In this document: piece by piece, positions 10,550-18,905 of the stretch
How the letters are laid out: every line of letters begins with the position of its first letter
How positions within the stretch are numbered: the stretch's first letter is position 1
Notes under the pieces: model-generated
Seen by the model: only the letters and a program-made list of their open reading frames with translations
The model's database searches: none
What the model was told of the DNA's origin: nothing
Made by a program: the position numbers and the translations under genes
Assembly (NCBI GenBank): GCA_903813345.2
Contig: CAIIXF020000457.1
Coordinates: 1 to 25,000 of the forward strand
Direction of reading: 5' to 3'
Length of the DNA: 25,000 nt
From: Owenia fusiformis
Lineage: Eukaryota; Annelida; Polychaeta; Sabellida; Oweniidae

Positions 10550-10733
10550 AGTAGTAGGAAAAATAGGAATGCTGGATCAGGTTGATCAGGTTGATCATCC
10601 CTACCATAGAAACGGGAATCCCCTGCATGGACCTGATGATGAAATATGGGATTCCCCAACGTTTCTCGAACGTAACACGGGATTTCCTAACGTTCAGACG
10701 ATTTCCGGTCGTTTTCGTGACGTTTCGAGACTC
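10550..10733 (+). repeat. Polinton left terminal inverted repeat (184 bp)
   Basis: It begins AGTAGTAGGAAAAATAGG and matches the reverse complement of 20870-21053, except for one G/A difference near 10708 and one T/A difference near 10725. Near the tip (10574-10598) the 9-mer TTGATCAGG is iterated. The repeat also contains one ACGTTCGAGAAACGTTG motif, on the minus strand at 10657-10673. Such tips normally serve as integrase substrate and replication end. Confidence 0.95.
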
Positions 10734-11129
10734 AGAGTTGACTTCAGTGGATGACTGATACTCTGATTGGTCGGTTGACTTCCGGAGTGACGTCTCCCTA
10801 ACCATAAAACCGGGAACCCCCTTATTTGCTCTCATGTAACATTTACGCTGAACTACATAGCCATTAAGAAATGGGAATCCCATTCATATTCAAATAAACG
10901 TTTCAATGACGTCCTGAGGTTGGTTTCAATCAGTTTGAACTTGTTTTTCATGAACGTTTTGAGAATTTAACAGAACAATGAGATCAAGTAAGATTCACCA
11001 AGGTTAATAGACTTTATTCTGATATTATATTTTTAAAATTTTATTCAGCTTTAAATAGATAAGATGTCTTTTGGGAAAATTTCATCGTAGGCGCTCCAAT
11101 CCTCACGTTTGTAGTAAACATAATAATGA
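10734..11129. other. Left subterminal non-coding region of the Polinton
   Basis: No gene is seen. The TIR-like words CGGGAACCCCC and GGGAATCCCATTC and a copy of TCTGATTGG (10762-10770) occur, echoing sequences in the terminal repeat and in the presumed promoters. The stretch lies downstream of the integrase. Confidence 0.5.
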
Positions 11130-11157
11130 TTTATTTGGATAATAATTTATTTTTATT
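11130..11157 (-). terminator. Cluster of polyadenylation signals downstream of the integrase
   Basis: Three AATAAA hexamers on the minus strand (11130-11135, 11146-11151, 11152-11157) lie about 85-115 nt past the integrase stop. This is the expected place for the shared 3' end of the leftmost gene. Confidence 0.55.
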
Positions 11158-11200
11158 TTTTATATTACAACTTGAATGAAAAACAGCAATAGCATACAAA

Positions 11201-11225
11201 CAATACAATACAATACAATACAATA
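11201..11225. repeat. (CAATA)5 microsatellite
   Basis: Five perfect CAATA units lie in the presumed 3' untranslated region of the integrase gene. Confidence 0.85.
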
Positions 11226-11242
11226 TGTTCAGTATTCAATAT

Positions 11243-12340
11243 TTACAATAGTTTTATATCTGAATCTTTAACCCACGAATCAAACCTCTTAGGCCAATAT
11301 TGCCAACGCACTAAATGTTCCTGTTGACCTCGCCTAATTCGTGTTTTCAAGATTTTTTCTACTTTCCAAATATCATCTTCATTTGCTTGTATCCTTTGAA
11401 GCTCCGATTGGTAAAAAGTACCCTTAATGTCTTCATTTCGAAAATCTTTTAAATGGTATATTGGTAGGCCTTGCCTGATAAAACGTTTTGCTATTTTAAA
11501 AACTTCTCCTGTCCAATGTTGGTCATATTCTCTACTAAAAACCTGTTTTGACTGGGTAATTCTTACCAGAGCTCCAATAGGAAATTTATATCTATGTTTG
11601 GATTTGGTTTTAATAATAGTTGATTTTGGATAATACATCCGCCACCAAATAGCCAATTCATCGTCTTTAGATGCATTTTTAGGAGCCATTTTTATTCCCC
11701 TATGCCAAGTTGCGTTATAACTCTTAACAAAGTTTTGTAAATTGTCTACAAATCTATAGCTCTGCTTATATGTGATATATCTCATTATTTTAGTCTTTAA
11801 TGTCTTAATAAGTCTTTCTGCATAGTTGGCCTTGGGTGTATTACCCGTAACAAAATGGCGGACTCCCCATCTACCCAGCAATGTTTGTACAATCTTAGCA
11901 CGGAATTCTTGACCTTTATCCGTCCTAGTGACATCTGGTTTTCGATCTTCTTTAAATATATCATCAAAAGCCTCTGCCACAGCCTTTCCAGTTTTGGCTT
12001 GTAGTGGTCTAACCCAAGCGTAGCGAGACATAATGTCAATCACAACAAGGATATACTTTATCCCATCATTCTGCGATGACATATTAGAGACATCCATGAG
12101 ATCTGCATCCCATTGTTCGTCAATATGAGAGACATATACTTTATTACGGGTAAATCGCTTCTTGTATGGTCTTTGAAGACTGTAAGCTTCTTGATTGTCC
12201 AACCATTTCTTTATTTTATAACGAGACAGCTGATATTTCCCCTCATTTAGCACAGTTCTATAGAGTTTCTCAGGCCCGGAAAATGCTCCAGAATGTTGAC
12301 TGTCAAAGTATAGTTTCTTCAAATAGTCTTGATATGTCAT
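11243..12340 (-). CDS. Polinton integrase (retroviral-type DDE, C-terminal chromodomain)
   Basis: The intact single exon encodes 365 residues. It would cut and join the element ends into host DNA in the nucleus, producing the 6-bp duplication. The N-terminal helical region (1-70), with SGPEKLYR and IKKWLDNQEAY, is typical of Polinton integrases. The catalytic core follows: WDADLMDV with D80 as the first acidic residue, TDKGQEF with D141 and YAERLIKTLK with E175, an arrangement close to the retroviral D,D-35-E. An SH3-like segment with IGALVRI follows at about 255-310. A chromodomain lies at about 324-360 (WKVEKILKTR, HLVRWQYWPKRFDSWV) and probably binds modified histone tails to steer insertion. 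The start codon lies 56 bp beyond the ATPase stop on the same strand. No HHCC zinc motif is visible. The frame is undamaged, which fits a recent insertion. Confidence 0.95.
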   Translation of the reverse strand: MTYQDYLKKLYFDSQHSGAFSGPEKLYRTVLNEGKYQLSRYKIKKWLDNQEAYSLQRPYKKRFTRNKVYVSHIDEQWDADLMDVSNMSSQNDGIKYILVVIDIMSRYAWVRPLQAKTGKAVAEAFDDIFKEDRKPDVTRTDKGQEFRAKIVQTLLGRWGVRHFVTGNTPKANYAERLIKTLKTKIMRYITYKQSYRFVDNLQNFVKSYNATWHRGIKMAPKNASKDDELAIWWRMYYPKSTIIKTKSKHRYKFPIGALVRITQSKQVFSREYDQHWTGEVFKIAKRFIRQGLPIYHLKDFRNEDIKGTFYQSELQRIQANEDDIWKVEKILKTRIRRGQQEHLVRWQYWPKRFDSWVKDSDIKLL

Positions 12341-12396
12341 GTTATACTGTCTGTATCCAACTCAAGAATGAAAATTCCACTTGAAATCAGTCATAT

Positions 12397-13970
12397 TTAT
12401 AATTCACTGTCTGATTCAACAGCCTCGTTTTCAGATTCTATAGTGTCGTTTTCAGATTCACTCTCTTCTTCAGAACTACTCCCTTGATCTGTATCGTCTG
12501 TAAAGAGTTCATCAAACTTGTGTTTGTTTTTCAAAAGTGTTTTTCTGATTGCTAGTTCTTTAGAGACTCCCCTCTTTATCATATCACTTACAGCATCAAT
12601 TATATTTTTATGTAATGCATTGTCTCTCACACCGAATGATAGTTTAATCAGCATTTTGTAGTTGTTCATGAATTTTTCCTTGTCCTTTGATAAAAGTTTC
12701 TTCTGTGCTTTTTCTTTAGCCTCCGACTCTTCCATGCCTCTCTCCATATACTCTTTTATTTTATCTTGATATTCCTCTTCATTTGAATTTTGACTCCACT
12801 TCTTAAAATATGAAAATGTTTCATTTGCTTTCAAATCATCATCTTCTTCAAAAGTAGTCTTCTCGTACAATGGAGGTAGAGAAGATTCCATTTTCATCTT
12901 CTTGGGTATTGACCCTTGATCTGGACACCAATTTTTTATATGTCGTTGCAAATCATGAATACTGTCAAATAGCAAACCAAAATCATCACAGGAGACCATG
13001 TCATCGTCTTGTGTGCTTAACATCAAATGGGGGAGTTTGGGTGTTACACTGGCTTTTATACTTGTTATATCATGATTTGTAGTATCTTCCTTTCTTAGAG
13101 ACTGTTCTTCAACACTAAGAGGTGATTCTGTCATACTGAATACATTTGGTTTCAAACGCTGATGGGCTGGTGTTTCCTGTTTGAGGTCTATTAGAAGATA
13201 ACCATATGGACGACTAGTGGCACTTTTGTAGGCACGTGTTAGCTTTGCAGTATTTCCAGGGTACATTTGTCTAGATAGAAACGCCACCTGCTGTTGATCT
13301 CTTGGATTGTTAAATAGAACCATGTAATGGGCATTGAGGCTCATGGTTCTATTTTCTTTCCCCTGGTGGAACATGTTCTGAACCAAGCATATCACTGACA
13401 AGTTCCTATGGTGACTCCCTTTCGTAAAGAGATCTGCTATACGTGGATCTTTACTTGCCTGAGACATAAGATCATCGATCACAATGAGGTTGGGAATACC
13501 TATGTCTAAGTATCTAGGATCATCTATTTCATCAGGTATACCTTCAACAAAAGTTATATTTGGAATACTTTTCATTTCTTCATACGCTGACTGCCACTGA
13601 CCATAACACCAGATAATTCGTTTTGGAGGTGGAGTTACCATTTGGTGGGCATTCCTGAGAAGATGTCTAACAAGCCATGTCTTGCCTGATGAAGTTGGGC
13701 CCGCTGAAAAAAAGTAAATGTTTATTAATAACTCAAAAATATACATGTTTATATAATTATGAATAATTTGTAGCTATCTAGTATTTCTTTACATATGAGA
13801 ATTTTGAAAACATATATACCTGCAATCATAGTAAATGGGTGATCCAAGACCATTCTAGAATCATTTTCTAATTTATCATTACCAGCAGTACAATGATACT
13901 TTTTATTATGTCTTAACAAATTATCTCGCCTTGTAAAATTCATTTCACATTCAGCACAAGTATGAGACAT
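12397..13970 (-). CDS. C2H2 zinc finger-A32-type packaging ATPase fusion (two exons)
   Basis: Exon 1 (13970-13820) carries a C2H2 finger (C5, C8, H21, H26). A GT-AG intron (13819-13704; ATTGCAG|GTATAT, TTTTTTCAG|CGGG) splits the codon just before the Walker A loop. Exon 2 (13703-12397) holds GPTSSGKT (52-59), Walker B LIVIDD (about 123-128) and the downstream LVQNMFHQGKENR (about 151-163). This is the pattern of poxvirus A32-like, FtsK/HerA-superfamily ATPases, which pump DNA into capsids in related viruses. The two exons give 1,458 nt in frame (485 aa). Family members are often near 250-300 aa; here about 230 extra residues form a charged tail ending in a Glu/Ser/Asp-rich stretch. A packaging motor in an element with no visible capsid is odd: it may act with capsids encoded elsewhere or have another role. 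Confidence 0.92.
13820..13970 (-). other. ATPase exon 1 (C2H2 finger)
   Basis: ATG 13970 opens a 151-nt exon in phase 1. Its finger has the same Cys-x2-Cys-x12-His-x4-His spacing as the first polymerase finger. It ends in HPFTMIA, the hydrophobic strand that precedes Walker A. Translation past the donor loses similarity, which supports the splice. Confidence 0.85.
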
Positions 13971-14056
13971 GTTCCTTCTTTAAATGCACTTAATGAAATG
14001 AAGTTGTTTTACAAAACAGGCTAATATATGTTTATTACGCATATTTTAATTTAGCT

Positions 14057-14066
14057 TTCTGATTGG
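14057..14066 (-). promoter_or_regulatory. CCAAT-type promoter element upstream of the ATPase
   Basis: CCAATCAGAA on the minus strand lies about 90 nt upstream of the ATPase ATG, just downstream of the A/T-rich string TTTATATTTATT. The same decamer occurs at 19501-19510, upstream of the polymerase. It probably marks an RNA polymerase II promoter for the ATPase and possibly the integrase. Confidence 0.5.
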
Positions 14067-14084
14067 TCAATAAATATAAATGAG

Positions 14085-14410
14085 TGGGGGTGATGTTTGG
14101 CGGAGGGGGGGGGGGTGTAAGAGAAGTTGAGGTGGAGGTAGTGGGGGGGGGGTAGGTTGGAACTGATAAAGAGTTGAAAGTGAGAGGAGTGAGAGTTGAG
14201 AGAGTGAGAGAGTGAGAGGGAGAGGAGGTGAGAGGGAGTGGGAGGGAGTGGGAGGTAGGAGGGAGTGGGAGGTGAGGGGAAGGGGAGGGAGTGGGAGGTG
14301 ATAGGGAGGGGAGGGAGTGGGAGGTGAGGGGGAGGGAGTGGGAGGTGAGAGGGAGGGGAGGTGAGAGGGAGGGGAGGGAGTGGGAGGTGAGAGGGGGAGG
14401 AGGTGAGATG
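14085..14410 (+). repeat. Purine-rich (G/A) minisatellite tract with G-runs
   Basis: About 320 bp of nearly pure G/A with T interruptions on the plus strand includes runs of 11 G (14105-14115) and 10 G (14143-14152). Irregular tandem units are built from GGGAGTGGGAGGTGAGA. On the coding strand this is a long polypyrimidine tract located just after the polymerase stop. It could form G-quadruplex or triplex structures. Open frames that cross it (Pro/Ser/Leu-rich) are composition artefacts. Confidence 0.85.
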
Positions 14411-14483
14411 GATTAAGAAGAAAACGAAAGTGAGATGAAGTGGAAGGTGATGGGTGGTATAAGGAGGAAATGTGTGGAGATGC

Positions 14484-14946
14484 TTACCTCTTGATTTTAT
14501 AATGTCCATGGGCAAGAGTTGTTATTCCATCATCTAACACATACCTCTTGTCATCATATGGGTTAAGTGTTATCTTATTGATATTTAACATATATATCTC
14601 ATGCTTGAAGGATCTGAATTGTTTCATTGAACCCATGGACAGCTTATGATTCAGTACGGCCTCTCTGTAATCGTCATGCGTGATGTTGTTCTTGACAACT
14701 GCTCTGTTCACCCCCTTAGCAGTTTTCTTGGCTTCTCCATTTACTAACAAGCTGTACATCTTTGGCTTCAAACCAACGAACTCAGATGGAGGCACCCCCG
14801 CAGTTTCATCTTTAAACTTCCCTATGACCTTTTTGTTGACCAAAGAGAATAATGGATGATCCTTTGGAAAGTCTGATGTATCATACAGCTCCTTCTGTTG
14901 ACACATATCTGTATATATATCGTTTGTGTAGATGTGATAGCACAAG
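14484..14946 (-). other. Polymerase exon 5: end of motif C and thumb
   Basis: The acceptor GTCTTTCAG|CTTGTG completes the motif C serine codon and continues LCYHIYTNDIYTDM. The segment GKFKDETAGVPPSEFVGLKPKMYSLL is typical of the Polinton polymerase thumb. The stop TAA (14484-14486) overlaps a consensus donor, AG|GTAAGC. Confidence 0.9.
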
Positions 14947-17900
14947 CTGAAAGACAAAAACAAAATGTATAGTAGTGATGAAAATAGTCATAACAAAAAA
15001 TAGTTAAACATACAGTTCAAATCAATTTAAAAAAGTTTAAAGAATATATTAGAATACTGGCAAATGTATATATTTTATTTACCTGTCTGTATCAGTAAAA
15101 AGAAGGGTTGCATTGTGGCCATATGTAGGAACCACATGTTCGTAGTGGTAATTGTACATCAATGTTTTGCTGACATCAAGAATGGTGAACCCACAGTATA
15201 TTGGACGATTAAGGTAGAGCTTGGTTTTTCTCAGTTCAACAGCGGCCAGATCTTCATTAAATATGTTAAAAGCATAAAAGCTTGGTTTGCAGACTAATTT
15301 TCGAAGTCGTTTATCTTTATGAACCAGTTCAATGTTTCTACGCTTACGTAAGTTCTCCATTGTCTTCCCAAATACACTGAAAAACAGAAATCATTTTTAG
15401 TGAATAGATTCAAATATGAAATAGGAATATCATGTTCATTATTTAAAATAAGTGATGTGTCATAATTGTGGATTATATCTTACCTGTTGTTCATTAACTT
15501 GAACAGATCCTTTTCAAACGCATTCTTTGCCATCTTTCTTCTCGCAGTATTGAGATCAATGTATGATTTCAACCATCTTGACTGCTTGAAGGTTATCACA
15601 CGGTGTATTCTTTGTAGTTTTAAGCCATACCTCATATACTGTTGAAGATTTCGATAGTGTACAACATATTTTTCTTTGTTATTCAAATTTGGTATCAACT
15701 TCTTCATGGTATTACTATTCAACTCTAGGTCTTCAGCCATCTGTTTACAGAATGGAGATATCAAGTCATTGTCCAAACAACATGATTCAGGGGCCAGTGG
15801 ATAGTCTGAATGGATATCATGAAGGTTTTTGGGATATTCCAAATCTACTTCAAGGAAGTATCCATCCTCTGCATCCTCTGTAATGTTGTTTATATCTAGA
15901 TTGTCCATTTCATCTTTATCAAGCCATCTAAACCCATGTGTTGGCAAAGGTTTGCACATAGCCCACCCATAGAGGTTGTTTGCATCTACATATGAGATGT
16001 AGGATTTGGGTTCATTTGGGGAATATTCAGGGATATATGGATTGTTGGCTTTGGCATAGCGATGGGAAATCATGGATATACCTCCTCGAAGCCCTGCCTC
16101 TATGAACAAATGCATATCTGGGTCAGTCAATAATTCTAACTTTACTCCAGTGTGCTTTAAGGCAGCATTCCAGGCCAAGCCAGGGGCGGTATAGAAATGA
16201 GCAGGGTCGAGATCATAGAGATCCATTGAGAGGGTTCTAAAGTTTTCAAACACATCTGCGAGAAGAAGTACATCAGTTTTAAGATAAAGATTGTGGTATT
16301 CCTCAAAGGTTGTCATATTGAAGCGCTGCCATACATTCTGAGCATGTTGGTAATCTGTATCTGAGAGCATCTCACCAGTTAGGTCATTGTAAAAGTCTTG
16401 TTGTGACGGAAGTTTATCAAGTTTGAATTTGTCAGTTGTATCAAACCAGGAGTAGGGGAAAATTCCTTTTCTTAGTAAAAGTTCAACTTCATCTTTGTTT
16501 TTGAATTCAGTCGGTAAATGATGGAATTTTTCAATGCCTTCTTGTGCAAGATTACTTGTTAGCTTTTCTAGTGAAGTCCCAAGGAATTGGAAGGAGTCAA
16601 TGAAATCCATAGTCCCCATTGAGAATGATATGTACTTCTCCATATTGGTGGGAATTACGTTTAACTTCCCATGCTGGTAGTTTCCAATACTTTGCATTAT
16701 TAGATGTGCATCATAGTTCTGTAAAATAATAATTCATTCATTATTAACTGAGATAATTTAGTTTCATTTATTGTTATAATTCACATTTCACAATTCATGT
16801 ATTAAATATATAAAATCTTATTGAGGAGAGATTTGTTTTTATAAAGATTAATAACGATAGTTAAATGAGAATGAATGAGCTTACCTTTAAGTTGTGAAAC
16901 ACTACAGGAATTTTGCCTCTAAACCGGAAGTTTACATTGCAGGTATTATGAGCAGCACCTCTGAATCGACCTATAAGTAGAAAGTGTTAATACATTAGTA
17001 TAATCATCTCAGAACAATCTCAAAATACAACTAAATAGATAACCGAATTTTCAAATCATTTTTAAAATATATATATATATCTTTTAATCTATGTATTTTA
17101 ATACTAGTTTTATGTATATCTGTTCATTGTATTTACCTGTTACATGATCATGATCACGCACTCTGTCATCGCCCATAGGCTTCTTACATATATGGCAGTC
17201 TATAGCATTGTAGAAATCTGCCAAATCTCCAGGTTGCATTTTCAGGGGTTTTGTATTCTTGTACCAAAGGTCAATATCATCTTGTACTTTTACCATATGA
17301 TTGATGAACGTGTCTGTGACATCATCACCGCTATAGACAACTGCTGGTTTGACAAGGTCTTTAGTAGGGCCTACTACTTTGTAGCAAAATCCAGATGGCT
17401 TATGTTTGGTTATCTTTTGAGTGTGTGACATATTTGGATTTGGTTGACAACCTTGTATCTTCTCAGTAGCAGCCTCGAAGTCGGCATATATTATCCAGGG
17501 TGCTTTCAGTTGTTTTGCAATGTCTTTGAAATATAGCCATTTGTCTTCCCCAGAGGGCATTTCTATTTTCTGAGGGCCATGAATCTTACAAAAATCGACG
17601 TGGGATTTGAGCAGAAGTTCCTTAGTAAACCCATGTAAGCAGTATGGACAGAAATGTCGTTTTGTATGACCTGAGACTGTATCATAGAATAGTCGACTTC
17701 GATCTTTAATCCAACAGTAGTGCGATCGTTTCTTGTTAGAAAGTAACAATAAATCCACATGTTTTTCAGCATGTTTGCTTGTTATATGAATTGGAAAGCA
17801 GTGTTTATCATAGCCAAACAGATTTATCGAGATATTGTTGTTTTTCTCAAAGGTTAAAATATCTTCTATTTTAACTGGATATTCTATTCCATTCATATTT

Positions 17901-18889
17901 AGTTCAGTTTGAAACTCTTTGTATTGTTTAACTCTGTTTACATTTTGTTTCTGTGGATGCAGTGCAGATAATATCGCCCATAGAAAACACTTCTTGTCTT
18001 TATTCTGTACGTTTATGATAGCATGCTTTGTCCTTAGTTTCATTGGAGTTGGGATATAAGAACTTCCACGCAATGGTTTCCATTGCACAATATGAAGACG
18101 AATGTGAACAACAAAGTCCAATATCCAAGCACTCCCTTCTCTTTGATAAGATATAAAGGAATCATATATTTTTTTGACTGTCTCTTTCCATGATTCTTCA
18201 AGGTCTACAGATTTTAAGGCTGTCTGACAATGACCTCTGAAATGAGGCCATGCTAGTTCCGTCTCTTCTTTCTTCTGTTTTTTAAACTGAACCATAATGG
18301 AAGCATACCATTTTATGCCTCCCTTCTTTTTCATTTGTCTTCTTAATATTGATTTCACCTTTTCTTCTTTTTCTTTAAGTAAACGTAATGGGTCGAATCT
18401 GGAGAGACCACTTGCTTTGATGTTTTGAACTTGTAATGTACCATTCAAAGCTTCGTGTTCGAGGTCACAGTCCTTTCCCTCATCTGATTCATTATCTATT
18501 TCTATGGGTTCACTAACACCTGGCTCTTTGCTATTTTCATTTTCTTCTACTGCATGATGGGATACTATTGTGGGCACTGGGGGTTTTGCACTAGATGATG
18601 AAGGTTGTGGACCAGTTCCAATCTGTTGATGAATCTCCTTGTGCTCATTCAAATTGTCTTTTCTATAGAATGTCTTGTTACACACATCACATTTTAAGTC
18701 ATAGTTCTCGTGTTTTCCCATGTGTCTGGTAAGAGATTGTTTCATTGAGAATGATTTATGACAGACATCACACTTAAATGATGGTATTTTACCAGCATGT
18801 GCCATCCTCCTGTGTCTAGCTAGATTTGTTAATTGACGATAATCGTTATCACAGTCTTGGCATTTGTATGACGTGGGTTTAGCAGACAT
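14484..18889 (-). CDS. Protein-primed-type family B DNA polymerase with N-terminal C2H2 fingers (five exons)
   Basis: Five exons (18889-17137, 16970-16885, 16718-15484, 15376-15083, 14946-14484) joined at GT-AG junctions give 3,831 nt, 1,277 codons including the stop, with no frame disruption. Three C2H2 fingers (10-31, 40-60, 67-87) precede a linker, a cysteine-rich HFCPYC region, the exonuclease domain (YADFEA near 468; ExoII around HNLK/NYD; ExoIII YLKTDVLLLAD near 758-768), an endonuclease VII-like zinc module (CHIC, DHDH, AAHNTCN), and the palm motifs: A (DANNLYG near 858), B at the exon 3/4 junction (about 1017-1028) and C (FTDTD + SL near 1119-1124). The C-terminus LAHGHYKIK is typical of Polinton polymerases. 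It should replicate the element, probably primed by a terminal protein. ATG 18889 was chosen because an acceptor-like TTTACAG lies 7 nt upstream and A is at -3. Confidence 0.94.
15083..15376 (-). other. Polymerase exon 4: rest of motif B, first half of motif C
   Basis: The exon runs from acceptor TTTTTCAG|TGTATTTGG to donor GACAG|GTAAAT, 294 nt, phase 2 at both ends. The split codon at its start supplies the motif B serine, followed by VFGKTMEN. It then carries LYLNRPIYCGFTILDVSK and ends FTDTD, the catalytic motif C aspartates. Confidence 0.92.
15484..16718 (-). other. Polymerase exon 3: ExoII/III, motif A, start of motif B
   Basis: The exon runs from acceptor ATTTTACAG|AACTATG to donor AACAG|GTAAGA, 1,235 nt, ending in phase 2. 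It contains ExoIII-type YLKTDVLLLADVF, the TPR-region and palm segment SYISYVDANNLYGWAM (motif A aspartate near residue 858), and KDLFKLMNN, the first half of motif B. Confidence 0.92.
16885..16970 (-). other. Polymerase exon 2 (86-nt mini-exon)
   Basis: It is too short to be called as an open frame. CTTATAG|GTCGATTC and CTTAAAG|GTAAGC delimit 86 nt that read GRFRGAAHNTCNVNFRFRG in the frame set by exon 1, completing the DHDH...RGAAH..CN zinc module found in Polinton polymerases. It ends in HNLK, continuous with NYDAHL in exon 3. Without it the gene would appear broken. Confidence 0.93.
17137..18889 (-). other. Polymerase exon 1: zinc fingers, exonuclease motif I
   Basis: The exon is 1,753 nt, ending in phase 1 at DHDHVT + G with donor ACAG|GTAAAT. 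Finger residues are C10/C13/H26/H31, C40/C43/H56/H60 and C67/C70/H83/H87. A Ser/Pro and acidic linker follows (about 90-170). D470 and E472 in YADFEA are the ExoI metal ligands. Reading beyond the donor runs into AT-rich non-conserved codons and a stop. Confidence 0.9.
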
Positions 18890-18896
18890 TTTGCTT

Positions 18897-18905
18897 CTGT
18901 AAATA
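18897..18905 (-). promoter_or_regulatory. Candidate 3' splice site just upstream of the polymerase ATG
   Basis: On the minus strand, GTATTTACAG|AAGCAAAATG places a good acceptor 7 nt before the start codon. This suggests a 5' untranslated exon further right, with its promoter near the CCAAT element at 19501-19510. The upstream exon and its donor are not identified. Confidence 0.4.

Noticed and set aside
10539-10883. Open frames in both Polinton ends encoding similar short peptides
   Set aside because: The similarity arises because the terminal inverted repeats are copies of each other. The frames run across the element boundary into flanking DNA and have no family features.
11797-12039. Second minus-strand frame inside the integrase
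   Set aside because: It is a shadow of the integrase, which carries all catalytic and chromodomain motifs in the other frame.
14051-14515. Minus-strand open frame rich in Pro, Ser, Leu and His
   Set aside because: It is the translation of the G/A-rich tract and overlaps the polymerase C-terminus in another frame. It has no domain and is a composition artefact.
17563-17772. Minus-strand frame inside polymerase exon 1
   Set aside because: It overlaps conserved polymerase coding sequence in another frame and lacks motifs.
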